Below, in pieces: positions 22,511-34,166 of a stretch of DNA of 64,000 bases. The stretch is taken from the NCBI GenBank assembly GCA_008921705.1, contig VFFE01007186.1, forward strand, positions 467,513-531,512, read 5' to 3'. Positions within the stretch are counted from its first letter, which is position 1, and each line of letters starts with the position of its first letter. Source of the DNA: Burhinus oedicnemus. Its lineage: Eukaryota > Chordata > Aves > Charadriiformes > Burhinidae. A program made the position numbers and the translations under genes. The notes under the pieces are model-generated. The model worked only from the letters and a program-made list of their open reading frames with translations, had not been told where the DNA came from and did no database searches.

Positions 22511-25500
22511 GTAGTAAACTTGTCTTTTCACATCTGTTTTGGCCAAGTAGACAATGGGGCACGAATACCCTAAGCCTGTGAATTAATTAGTAGCTCTGTA
22601 AATAGTAAACAAAATCATGCGTCATATCACATTATCCTGAAATTTCAGGGGTAGTAGACTTGCAATATGCATTTTTAAAAATTTTCTTTTGAAAGAATGT
22701 TAATACACAAAGATGTTTGATACTTTCTCTCCAATCATTGGAATACAATATAGAAATTTCATAACTTTGTTACATTTAAATTGTTCCAAACTTTTGTCTG
22801 ATCTTAGAAAGGAAAAGGTAGAAAGTCTTTCCTGAGTTTTATATCAAGAGCCTGTAAATTAAAGGAAGAGCTCTGTTTGTGATTTTAAAAATAACTGTGA
22901 AAAGGAGAAAATCTAGGAAACATTGTTAAGCCAATGCACCGAGTCTCCTTTAGCAAATTGCATTAAGGAAAAAAGTTGGGCACCAGGGACCTTGCAGAAA
23001 GGATTTGTTTCCTCAGATTGGTTTTCCCAGTTTCCTACAGTTGTGTTCCTCTCTGGTATGACAACTATTGTTTTATTTGTGAAGTAAGTACCCAGTACTT
23101 CTAAAGTCTGAAACAGGCTTTTTCATTTAATAGGATAATTAACAATGAATGAAATAATTTACGCTGTACAGCAAGCAAGGGCACTATATACTTACTACAT
23201 TTCAAGATAATACATTTTAATTATTATTATGACTACTGTTATCTATTACTTATAAAAAACATCTTTTTCTGTGGTTACATAATATCTCATATGAAAAATT
23301 AACTTGACCTAAACCTTGTGCTCTGTTTCAGCATATTAATTTTCAGATCTGGTTACCGGGAACTTTTTCCTTAATTTTTTCATAGAAAATACATAAATAG
23401 GTTGATGGAGTATAAACACAAAAAAATTGTGTTAGAAAAAAATTTAAGCTTAATTATAGAATTTTTTTTTAACTTCATCTTAGATATATGAAGTTTGCTG
23501 CATGATATATAGCAATCACAACGAAAGAACAGTAGTTTTTGACAAATGCATCCTACTCACCCATATTCTTTTCTCTTGTTTAGAAATACTTTCATCCACA
23601 GGTCAAGAAGCAATTAGCTATATATGAAATAAAATCTTGATTTGAATTCATATTGGCATTGTGGAAAAAAGAAAGCAGCTGACTTTTAAAGTCACACTTC
23701 TGTAGGTAACTTAGGGATTTATTTCAATTATACATAATTTTATCTATATTTTAGGTAGTAATATCAGACTAAATTACTGATTATTAGCTTAAACGCATCC
23801 TTAACATTTTCATTTGTGGATCTTAAATTTGAATAAAAATTATCCACAAAATAATTGCTCTAATTTTTATATTATGAGACGCCATATACTTTGTACAATT
23901 AATCTTTAATGCTTTAGAGCTGTAGCATATAGCTTGGAAAGTTGTTACTGTAGAGGATCATTTTATTTCTTCAAGATCAAAGTTTCACTTCTTTTGTTTT
24001 GAGTTGAATTTCATATCTACCTTCAGGCCTTACAGATTAAAACAGACATTGGACATTTGTGTGGACACAGACCTATACAAAGCTAGATTTTGTAAAAGTA
24101 AACCAAACATTGTTAAAGTACATATAAATCTCTTTTGTAGGTATATAAAATATTAGCATATATCATGCATATTTCTCATACATCAGAATTACATAAAATA
24201 CAAAATTCCTTAGTTCTACATTTTATCATTAATGAAAAATCCTTTGTTTTTTATATATATATCTATCTTTTATTCAAAGGTAACAGACATCACTATGGGT
24301 AAATAATGACAGCATTTATTAGTTCTATTTGCACATATACACATGCCCATGCCCATGCCATACCTACATGTGCCTGCTGAAATCACACTGAGCATGAATT
24401 GCCCACAAAATTCAGGACTTCTCTGTGTTTGCGTCCTTATTCACTGTACTTCAGTTTTCTGCTGAATATGAGCCTGCCTTAAGAAAATGCTAAGTGCCAC
24501 TCAAGTGGATATGCTACTCACAGAATTTTAATTATGCACTTACTTAAACATGCTGCTACTTTGCTCCTAAATGAGTATCTTTGTGCACATAGTTAATCAG
24601 AAAGGTGAGGGCTTTGTTGTCTTACATTCTTTTCCAAAGGAATTCAGATTTCTTGCAGATAAGTTTTACAAGGCATTTTAGAGAAATATTGTGAGAATCA
24701 GTCCCATGTGCAAATCTTGCCTGGGTGAACATATGGATCAACTATGAACTCTGACATACAACAGGTATGCTCTAAACTGTCATAGAAATTATTGAAATCA
24801 AGAGCCAGGTGATAGGAGTAATCTCTTGACATCCAATAGCAGAGAGTTTTAAAACCAATTTTTTGATACCCTGTTAAAAACTAAAATTATGTTGCTTTTT
24901 CAAATCACAGAATATTAGCCAACTTGCAATTTTTAATTTTCCGTTTTCTTATACCAATTAAAAACAGAATTCTTATAAAACTTAACCTCATACCAGGTAC
25001 AAAACTTCTTGCTCATTAATGAGATTTAAATAAATCCATATTATAGCCAAACTTAGTTCACATTTCAGAGACAATACATCTTCCTGTATTCTTCTCCCAT
25101 GTTGAACAAATTGAATAAACCTTCAATTAGAAGTGGTCCTGGCACTAAACCAGAATATCGATGGTTAGTGAAACAATTAAAAGCAGAAGGATTAACAATT
25201 GTGGAAAAAAAGTAAAGAAAAGGCACAAAACATTTTGCCCTTCTCCTATGTGATTTTATGTTAATTTTGCTTTTCATTTTCACCAAAGACATCAAGCAAC
25301 ATTAATGAAATGTTTCATTCTCACTAAAATATATAAACCATCTTTGCAACACATACTGTTTATTAACCTTTTTTTTCACTTAGAGCAGTTTAGGAAAAGA
25401 AATGTCATGAGAGTTCTATGAAATTTAACAATCAGTAGGAGATATTTTTCTTATATTTTCTTTATCTTAATCAGTGCTATTAACAGTGTTGTTAACAGAA

Positions 25501-25924
25501 TATTGAATATGCTACTGCAACTTGATTAAGCTGGTATAGCATATCAGTGGAAACTTTCACCTGTTCAGCTTTTTCCTGACTTGCTGTGATATCAAAAAAA
25601 AAAAACCAAAACCAAACTTTAGCATGCAATTTGATGGTACAGCTGTGCAACCTAAAGGTGAGCTGCTGCAGAAAATAGCAGCCCTCTGTCCACTCTTCAT
25701 ATTCGCATTCCCCCGTCTCCCTTATATTTTGTACCAGAACAAAAAATTGCCGGAATGGTTGGTGAACTGTTTCAGGGAGTTCAATGTCACAAAGGGGATT
25801 TTTATTTTTTTTGGCCATAGTCATTTTGTATGAGCTTAACTCCCTGAATGGACTCCCTGAAGGGTCAGATCAGAGAAGAATTAGGGAATAGGAGAGGCGA
25901 GGGCAGAAACTGTCTTTTTTGATA
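22511..25924. other. Unique AT-rich DNA, no gene recognised
   Basis: About 3.4 kb with a short CATGCC repeat at 24342-24359, a short TA run near 24252 and no coding or transposon signal. Frames are short. Confidence 0.55.
24342..24359. repeat. CATGCC hexanucleotide, three copies
   Basis: CATGCCCATGCCCATGCC reads as three perfect hexamers within ordinary sequence. Confidence 0.7.
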
Positions 25925-26015
25925 GTAGAAACATAGAAAAAAATGGCTGGAAGACACCGCTGATGATCATCTAGCCCAGCCTCCCACTCACAGCAATGGG
26001 TTGGGAGTAGCTAGT
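25925..26015 (-). mobile_element. Old CR1 3' tail
   Basis: GTAGAAACATAGAAAAAAATGGCTGGAAGACACC, followed by GATCATCTAGCCCAGCCTCCCAC, matches the layout of the minus-strand CR1 tail (CATAGAAT ... GGTTGGAAGGGACC ... ATCATCTAGTCCAACCCCC). The terminal octamers are eroded, so this is an older copy or a different subfamily. It fades beyond about 26015. Confidence 0.5.
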
Positions 26016-27256
26016 CAGTAGCTTGGCTTAGCTGTAACATCAGTCAACACTCTTTGTTAAAACAGCACAAAGTGGTTGTACCAATATTAGAGAACCTTGC
26101 CCGAGTGGCAGATTGTCCGTCATTAAATTACAAGGCTGCAAGTCCTGCTTATGCAGCAGTTCCGTATCAGACATAGCCTTGCTGCAACTGTATGGATACA
26201 ACTATATATTATACTCGTCTATGCATTAATGTACCATGTCACTTAATGCAAATGTGGCTATACAAACAGAGAATAAGCAAGGATACTGAAAAGGAGACAG
26301 AGAATGTTTTGAAGAAAGAGCTAACCGACCTAAAAAGGAGTCCTAACAAGGAGTTATATCCCATCACCGTTCAGCCCCAATGCTTTTCCCTTCTCTACGT
26401 GGCTGTTGCAGGAGTGGGGCAGGGGATGCCTCTGGTTAGCTTATCTTCTTGCTTCAGGGTATTTACCTAACAACTACATAACAGGAGAAAAAAACACAGC
26501 CATTATATTATCCTGCTGAAAGTGGTTACCATATATCTAGGATTATTATCAGAGAAAGTTTCTTTTTTTCATGACTCAGAACAAGCTGTAAAAGCTTAGC
26601 TCATGCATGAGTCTTCCTCGTAATTTATATCTGAGATAACTTTGGTGTTAATCACTGTAACTTCTACATTTATACAAGTGACCTACTACTGATTATTCTG
26701 TCTTCTTCCCTGCAGGAACATAGAGATGTATTGAAATAAATTGTATTTCAATATTTTGTAACAGATGGAATATATGGAAATAATTTTTACTGATAATTAG
26801 TCTTTGTGCTATTGTGCTGGTAAAGTATATGGTCTCTGTGATTATACATAATATATCTTTAGGGCATAGATCATTGCTTCATTTTATTTATGTTCCTCTC
26901 AGCCTGACGGCATATTACAAGCACTCTTTCTTGCTAATTAAATCCAGTGATCCCTTTAAGTCCTGATTAAGTTCTATTATTAAATTATTAAGACCTTTCC
27001 CTAGTGTCCTAGGTTTTTTCTCTCTAATTTTAGATGACTTTTTGAAGCAATAAATATTCTTATGATATAATTTTTCACTTTTTTTCCTATGCACATATTT
27101 CAAGACTGTCAGGCTGGCAAAGTATTAGAATTAGAGCTTATAAAATAAGGGATTTCACCTGGAATAACTCTGAAAGATTTGTACGATGATACTTTCATAT
27201 TCTACGTTATCTAGCATCACCCAATGGATTGTAGCAAAATTAATTCCTACACAAAG

Positions 27257-27342
27257 ATAAAAAAACAAAACCAAAACAAACAAACAACAAAAAAACACAA
27301 CAAAAACAAACCAACCCCAAAAACCCCACAAAGAAACCCCAG
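27257..27342. repeat. A/C-only low-complexity tract
   Basis: About 86 bp made almost entirely of A and C on the plus strand (AAAC, AACA and CCAA words, then CCCCAAAAACCCC). On the minus strand it would read as a T/G tract, and the open frame there (rich in F, V, C, L) is an artefact of composition. Confidence 0.85.
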
Positions 27343-27548
27343 ACTTCCTTCCAAACCCCTGGAATACTTCAAGCTGTAAAATTATTTGCTGCGAAAGAAA
27401 TAAGTTTTTGAAAGAGAGATGCATATTGCACTACACTTTCTTTTAGTTCTTCATACTTTGTTTATTCAATGTCTTCGTAGAAAGCAAAGGTTTGCATATA
27501 TGTAAGGGAGGAATGAAAGACACAAGCATGGCATGAAAGTACTCTCTC

Positions 27549-27590
27549 ATGCACACACACGTATACATGCACGTGCACACACACTCATAC
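27549..27590. repeat. Imperfect CA/TG microsatellite
   Basis: GCACACACACGTATACATGCACGTGCACACACAC is an interrupted CA repeat of alternating purine and pyrimidine. Confidence 0.85.
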
Positions 27591-29170
27591 TCATTGCCAC
27601 TCATATATACTGTCTCCTGTGATGTACCTGTCCTGACTTAGAACTACACAAACTGTAAATTGCGGAAAAATTCATTCTGAATCAATGAAAATATTTTGGT
27701 CAAATGTAAGCAGAATGTTTTGTCAAATTTTGATTTCTCCTTTACAGTTGTATCTAATAATCAATTTATTCAATATTGTAAATAAAAATACCATTTTGAA
27801 AGGGAAAATCAAAACACTTTCAATAAAATATCCATACAAAACTTTTGAATTTAATGATAAATTACCCTTTTTTAGCTAATACTGTTTACTAATTGAAAAT
27901 ATCCAACTGTGAATATTTTCAGTTAATGCAAAATATTTTTTATGAAAACCTAATCCCTTTCCAAAGATATTGTCCATTTTATTTTTGAGTCACTGCATTC
28001 AGTACTGCTTGCAGGTATCAGTACAATTCCACAGTTGTTTTCAAAGCAGGCTGGGTAGTCTTTGCTGAGTTAGGTTAAAAATTGGCCAGGAGGATAATCT
28101 GGTGAGGAGCACAGGCCTGGAGAGTGAGTTATGTTGTTTTATTCAATGAAATGGACAAACAGACAAATACCTTTGTCTCAGAAAACAGAGTCAAAGAGAG
28201 ATTTAGGGAGGAGTTGGGGACAATAAGATGAGAGTCAACTAGATTTTAGACTAATAGCGTAGCTCCTTGTATATAACAAAACTCCTATGAAAGGTTCCAT
28301 TTGATTTTCAAAGGTTTCTTTTTATTAATAATTATTTGGACGTTGTGCAGAACCTTTATTATACTGAATAATCTTTCTTAAAACACCAACTGAAATCAGT
28401 ATGTTATTTTTACATCCATATCAAAAAGACTAAGCAAATTCCTTTAAGAATTGCTGCTTTTCTGGTTCTTCCGCCCTAAAATTTTAGCTTCAGCTCCATT
28501 AACTGACCTGCTGTAAACTTTGGTTTTTGAAGCCCGCGTCTGCCTTTGTGAAGTAAGCACAAATGAAACCACAGGTACACATTTAAAACAGTAATAGGAT
28601 GTGACAGCACAACATGATTCGATCATGTTAGGAGATTATAGTGATATAGAAGGATCAGTCTGCATTTTCTCATCTTTTCGAATGGCTATTACTTTTAGCA
28701 GATCTTTCATCAAAGGAGGTGACCTTTTTAGCCTCATACAAAAATAGATGGGAAGTTGGGGTAATATCCAGAAAAAGCAAGTTCTGGTCTGTTGGAGTAA
28801 TTGGAGTAACTGGGACTTAGAAAAGGTATAAGACCTACTGTAAGGAATAACTTTCTCATTATATAAATCATCAAATCTGGCACATTATGACACATAAATA
28901 TTTATTTATCTCTGTCTCCTGCTTTTCTCTGGCTCTTTCCCACTTTTGATTTTATTTTTCGTTATTATCTTTAGCTTTGGCCTCAGAGTCATGCAATACA
29001 TTTAATCAGGCCTAACAGTCATGCATTATATTTAATAATTCATAGTGAGAGTTCAAGTAATACAGGCTATAAAAGCTGAACTACACCTGAAGTAACCACA
29101 GGAAACATTTCATTCCCTCCATAATAGCTCTATGGTTGACACTAAGGTGATAGTGTCCTGCTGGTCCACA

Positions 29171-29185
29171 CCACCAGGTGGTAAC
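29171..29185 (+). promoter_or_regulatory. Possible CTCF-type site in a 13-bp palindrome
   Basis: CCACCAGGTGGTAAC agrees with the core CTCF consensus (CCASYAGRKGGCRSY) at 13 of 15 positions. The surrounding ACCACC-A-GGTGGT (29170-29182) is a perfect odd-length palindrome that also contains an E-box (CAGGTG). One such match in 64 kb can occur by chance. Confidence 0.25.
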
Positions 29186-32100
29186 ATCTCTTGCTGTTTA
29201 ACAGTGAATTGTGGATATGGGAAACAACGTTTCATTTGGGCACCCTTTATCCGCTTCAGGAAGGAAGGGTTAAACAGGTAATGGTTTATTCAGTATCCTG
29301 TCATTATTAACCCTCCCAATGCGGGAAAATTCATAATGTGATTTGCAGCCCAGGCATTTTGTACGGTACAGTCATGAATGGGTGTTTGAACGAGGATTGA
29401 AGCACAAGCCAATGAAGAACAGGTAAAAATATATTGAGAAAAGTTATGTGTCTCCACACACCAGCTCCAGAGATCACACTGAAGATCAAAATGGCGTAAC
29501 ATGCTTAATTTACATAAGACATCATTTATTTTCCTAGATATTGATGAAAAAGGAGTGCTTTCCTGTAAACATGTTGAGCCAATAGAAAAACTGATAGAAA
29601 ACAATTTTCATTTGCAGAATCGCCAGGTTTTGTGTGAAAGTCTCACAAAGTGCATTGCAGTGATTAAAAAATTTTACTCATAAAAACCCCTGACAACTGT
29701 TATGACAAAATAACAAGAGAAACATTAGGTAAGAAAATGACAGGAAATTAAATAAAAGACTGGAAACAAAGTATATTTTGGAGAGGTTTTTGGAAAGAAA
29801 TTGGAAACATAAACAATGAAAGTATGAAGGTGCAATCTTTTTAACTAGTGAACAATGTATTCAACTTATTTGACTGCTTTACATGTATAAAGTGTGGCTT
29901 GTAGAAAGCAAATTTGCTGCAATTTTTTACTTTTAACACAGAAAAACAATCAGTTAAACTATTCCATGTCACAGACAAATTGTATTGGCTTCAGCAAAGT
30001 TCTACTGGGAGTAGACTGCCTTGTAATATTGCAGAATGAATGAACCTCCCTGGATCTATAATTGCTAACATCTTTCTCTGCAAATCCCTCTTTTGGCCTT
30101 TTGGGTTTAGCTTAACCTTAAAGTTATTTTATCTTTTGTAAAATTTGACACTATGGTAAACTTTCTTCCAGACCTTGAAGAGCATCGATGTTTGTTTTTC
30201 TTTTTTCGTTTTCTGATTATATGTTTAAAACACATTCTTTTGAAATATTGCCTCTTGTTAAAACTGCTTTGAATTCCTATAGAGTACAGAAATAGTTCAT
30301 TACTGGCCCTTGAAATATCCATGTAGTTAAATCTGCTATAAAAAATAAAAATAAAAAATCAGTTGAATTTGAAGATAACAGTAAGTAAAGTTGGTAACAG
30401 TTTTCATTTGAGGTAGTCTGAGTTGTACTTATATCTCCATAGAACTTCTGTTGGGAGCAGCAGAATCTACTTCTCGGTAGAAGCAGTTATTTTCAGCTGG
30501 CTTTGGTTGAGAGAAATACAGGAGACCACACATGTGAGAACATACTGCACTCTGTTGGCAGATTGTACTTTAAAAGGAATTTCTTCCTACAGGTGTCAAC
30601 TAGATGATTTTTATTTTAAGCTCCCATATTTTCACAAGTGAGAGCAAAAATTCCAGTTCTCGGCCTGGACTGAAGAATTGTGAAGCAGAAACAAAGACAT
30701 TCTAATAGAGCTTTTGAAATTCTCTCTTTTACAAAGTATTTTGTTTAGAGATGCAAGATTTCATTTCATAGTTGTTTCCTTTATTAAATCATATCATGAC
30801 TCCATATTTGCAACATATTTAATTTAGGCCTAGACTTATGGTAGAAAATCTTATAAAGGATTGTAGTTTCAGAATTTTTTCTACCAATCTGAAGTCCTTA
30901 AAATATCTCCAGCAGGAATTTTAGCCCATCAGGTATCTGAACTGTCCTTCTGAGCAGTATAGCTGTCTCTGCCAGAGGGTCCTAAACCAGATGCCTGTAC
31001 TGGGAATCTAAATTTTTGAGTTTCCTGTGATAACTGAGGTTTTGGCATATGCAATCATGAACTATGAGTGCAAAATCTGGGGGATATTTTAGGGATTGCT
31101 TAAGATGAGAAGTTTGATTTGTATTAATGTACTCATTATATGGCACCGACCTTATCTGTTTTCAGAGAATAATAGCAAAAATACTATATATTGTGCTGAT
31201 AAGGAAAATTTTTTATGTTCTAGAGGCTTTTGTGCTAGCTTTAGGATAAAGCTATAAAACCAAGCAGAATTATTCTAGCTTGCCCAAACTGTGAACAAGA
31301 TGCCCTGTATTACATAAAGGTTACCCTCAAGGCAGCATATAAATTCATTCTAAAGCATAAAATGAATCAGTTTTGCTGAATTTAGAATTAATAGAGAACA
31401 TCTGTTTTCCCACAGTTGAATGGTAACACATGCTGGCTGAACATAATCATGAAGCAAAACCATGTAAGACATCTACAGGCAAAACTGCAGAGGTTTTTAA
31501 ATTCATGCATACAAGTAGTCTCATAGGCCGAACACAGCTAAGTGCTCCATTGTGTCATTTTCATTAATTTATGTAATCCAGTACCCTAGCCTGAGTTTTG
31601 CTTGTGGAAATGATGAAATTATATGTTTGACTTTGAGAAATGTAAAATCTAATGAAGACGACCATAAAATCATATAATTCAGAAGCATAACGGCATTGGG
31701 GATGCTCAGTAATGTCTTTTTATTACTCTTTACGTTAACATTCATTTTAGCAGCACAGATATTCTGGCATAATATATCCCAAATTTTCCAACTTGTTGCA
31801 GCTATAAGAAGTTGTGGTTAGACCAAAAATTTCTGTTCCAGGATACATAGCTTCCTTTTAGACAGTGCATCCCAGTAAAAAAATGCACTACCAGTATCTG
31901 CAACTACTTCTTGATATTTGAAGGAAGTTTTGGCTAAGATGACATACTTTGACTGTCATTATTGCTTTTTAATAAGCCAGAATAATTAATACACAGTAGA
32001 TCTCCATAGCTCTAAGGGTACTGTTAAGAAAAGAGTTGTAGAGAATAAAGTTTTCATTAGTAGAATAGTCTGCTTGAAACCTCCTTGTGAGCAAAAACTT

Positions 32101-33710
32101 TCATCTTTCCTTCAACCTCCTCCATTGCAGCTTTGAGGGTTCTGAAAAATTTCAGAAGAGAGAAGAGAAATGGCTTTCAGGTTTTATCTCCTGAGGAATA
32201 CAACTCTTGCCCTGTGGTTAGGGACCAGGAGGAACACACTGTAATACACTGTGTGCACAGGTTTCTTTGGGGGGAAGACAGAATGTCTTAGAAGAGAAAG
32301 TGAAGATTTCTCCTTGAGCATGTCCACATCCTACTGCAGTATACAGTCAGGACGTAATTTCAGTGTGTGGGGAATACTGAATCCAGAAATGTTTGTGAGT
32401 TTTGTTGTTTAGACATAGTCTTAATTTGAAGGAATAGTATTTGAATCAATATTTCTCATATGGACTAGAAAGGAAATTACTATACTGGAAACTCCTTTGT
32501 CAACAGACCCTGCAGACAGCTAAAGAGCTATGTGCATAGATGTAAATTGATACATATAATATTAACAGGGTCAGAATCACACATATTCTTTACCTTCAAC
32601 ATAATGGAGCATCTTTTCATTGCATGTATCTCCGGCTGCTGTAGGTTGTGTTGTATCTTATCCATCAAATGCAGAAGACCAAAGTGGCTTTTACTTGACC
32701 AACCTGAAGGTTCACTGTTATACGTCTAAATTTCAAGTTTGTATTCATCCAGTTGGATGTGCACATTGGCTGATAAAATAATTGTGAATTAGAGGAACTC
32801 ATCCACAAAAGATTCTGGACTAAGGACATCTACATCTTACCTCTTTTATACTTCTTACATAATAGGAGATGAATCATATTTCACAAATGTGTATTTCTTT
32901 TCATTGGCTGTAACAGAAAGCCTAGAATGACCTGTTTATATATTGGTGTTTACACTGACAGCAGAATTTTAGTTTAGGATGTAGTTTGGCAGCATTAGTC
33001 ATTAAACTTTTGCTGGTGCACCCAAGCTACTTTTCTCCCTATTAAATAAGAAAATAATTTGTTTCCTAGTCCTAGAATTTTGATCAATACCAATTTATTG
33101 AGATTTCCTGGTTAAATTTAATTTCTGTCTTCTTAGTTTTGTTACAGCATCATATCAGTGTCCTGTTTTTTTAAAAGCATAAATTATTTACTTTGTTTTT
33201 CTTCAGTTACATGCTGTTATATACTGATCAGAGCTTCTGTTGTTATATTTTTCAAGTTTCAAAGCATATCAAATCTTCTTCTGCTTTCATTTTCATTGGA
33301 GGACTTTCCTGATACTTGACTTATTTAGGATAACACTTCATTGGGATAATGTTTCAAGATAATTATATGTCCTGATTTGAGATAAAACAGGACCAGTTTT
33401 GTTCAGTAACTTTACTTTTTAGCTAGGCCTCTTCTAACTGCTGAAATTAACAGCATGTTGTGCAGAAAACTGTTTGCTCTCAGCGGGATAAGACCCATGT
33501 TTACAGGTGATGCCAAGGGATGGTGTGCAGAGAGGCTCTTCCTTATACTTATTGCTAGAACACCCAAAGGCAGCCAACTTTGTTATTTGCCCCATTGGAC
33601 AGTTGGAAGCGGAAAAGCGTAGAGGGGTCATCCCTGCAGGGAGGAGCAGACAAGACAGGTGACCCAAAACTGACCCACAGGGCATTCCATCCTATCTACC
33701 TCATGCTCGG

Positions 33711-33718
33711 TATAAAAG
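33711..33718 (+). promoter_or_regulatory. TATA box of the plus-strand LTR
   Basis: TATAAAAG follows CATGCTCGG and precedes CTGAGGGATC, the usual setting of the promoter in this avian LTR group. It is an intact consensus TATA box, so transcription into the right flank is possible in principle. Confidence 0.7.
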
Positions 33719-34104
33719 CTGAGGGATCAAAGGGTCAGCCCTCTTTCTTCAGTGGCCAGTGTCTGAGGAGGACTCTGTCCCTGTGTCTGCCTTTGATCCC
33801 GATCCTGAATCCAGATCCAGAATCCAGTTCCTGTCCATCACTGAGTCTGGTCTGGGACTTCCCCAGTGCCTGCTGGTGACGTGATTGTCATCCTGGGAGC
33901 TTGATACGGTTTTGTATGTATTTCATTATTTTATTTTTATTTTATTATTAATATTTTTGTTAAAGTAGTTTAGTTTTTCCTTAACTCATAAGTCTCTTTC
34001 TCTCTCCCCCTCCTCTCCTTGTAGAGAGAGGTGGGGGACAGCATCTGTTCTTCACCTCAGTCGCTGATCAGGCCCAAACCACAACAGGTCTGCATGCCAG
34101 CAAC

Positions 34105-34120
34105 TGGCGTCAGACCAGGA
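34105..34120 (+). other. Primer-binding-site-like sequence
   Basis: TGGCGTCAGACCAGGA starts 18 bp after the first LTR terminus. It has the TGG start and CAGA/AGGA content typical of retroviral tRNA primer sites. Real primer sites start within a few bases of the LTR, so either the leader has changed or the match is coincidental. Confidence 0.35.
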
Positions 34121-34166
34121 GGTCTGTCTGTCTGTTTATCTGTCTGTCCCAAACCACGACATTCTA

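Larger units (their letters stand above)
26016..33367. other. Unique DNA, no gene recognised
   Basis: About 7.3 kb of AT-rich sequence. It holds an A/C-rich tract (27257-27342), a CA-rich microsatellite (27549-27590) and a palindromic CTCF-like site (29171-29185). No protein domain, transposon end or RNA gene was recognised. Confidence 0.55.
33368..34161 (+). mobile_element. ERV LTR with leader-like stub and second LTR terminus
   Basis: The plus-strand LTR begins TGTCCTGATTTGAGATAAAA at 33368 and reaches a first terminus, CCCAAACCACAACA, at 34086 (about 719 bp). It has a TATA box (33711-33718), a U5 rich in pyrimidines and a stretch, TTAACTCATAAGTCTC, that parallels the other LTR in this window. 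After 34086 come 61 bp containing TGGCGTCAGACCAGGA (34105-34120), which resembles a retroviral primer-binding site, and TCTG repeats. A second terminus, CCCAAACCACGACA, ends at 34161. The flanks TTATA (33363-33367) and TTCTA (34162-34166) fit a 5-bp target duplication with one mismatch only if the element ends at 34161. No gag, pol or env is left. Confidence 0.85.

Noticed and set aside
25492..25824. Minus-strand 110-codon frame with an F-rich stretch
   Set aside because: No recognised domain. The WFWFFFF segment comes from an A-rich run on the plus strand. No splice-site or conservation support can be given.
27155..27424. Minus-strand frame rich in F, V, C and L, resembling a membrane segment
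   Set aside because: It is translated from an A/C-only low-complexity tract, so the hydrophobic run is an artefact of composition.
33580..33879. Plus-strand 99-codon frame
   Set aside because: It spans the TATA box and transcribed part of the plus-strand LTR and has no protein similarity I know.
34121..34147. TCTG repeats considered as an independent microsatellite
   Set aside because: They lie between the two LTR-type termini and are better explained as part of the leader-like stub of the retroviral remnant.
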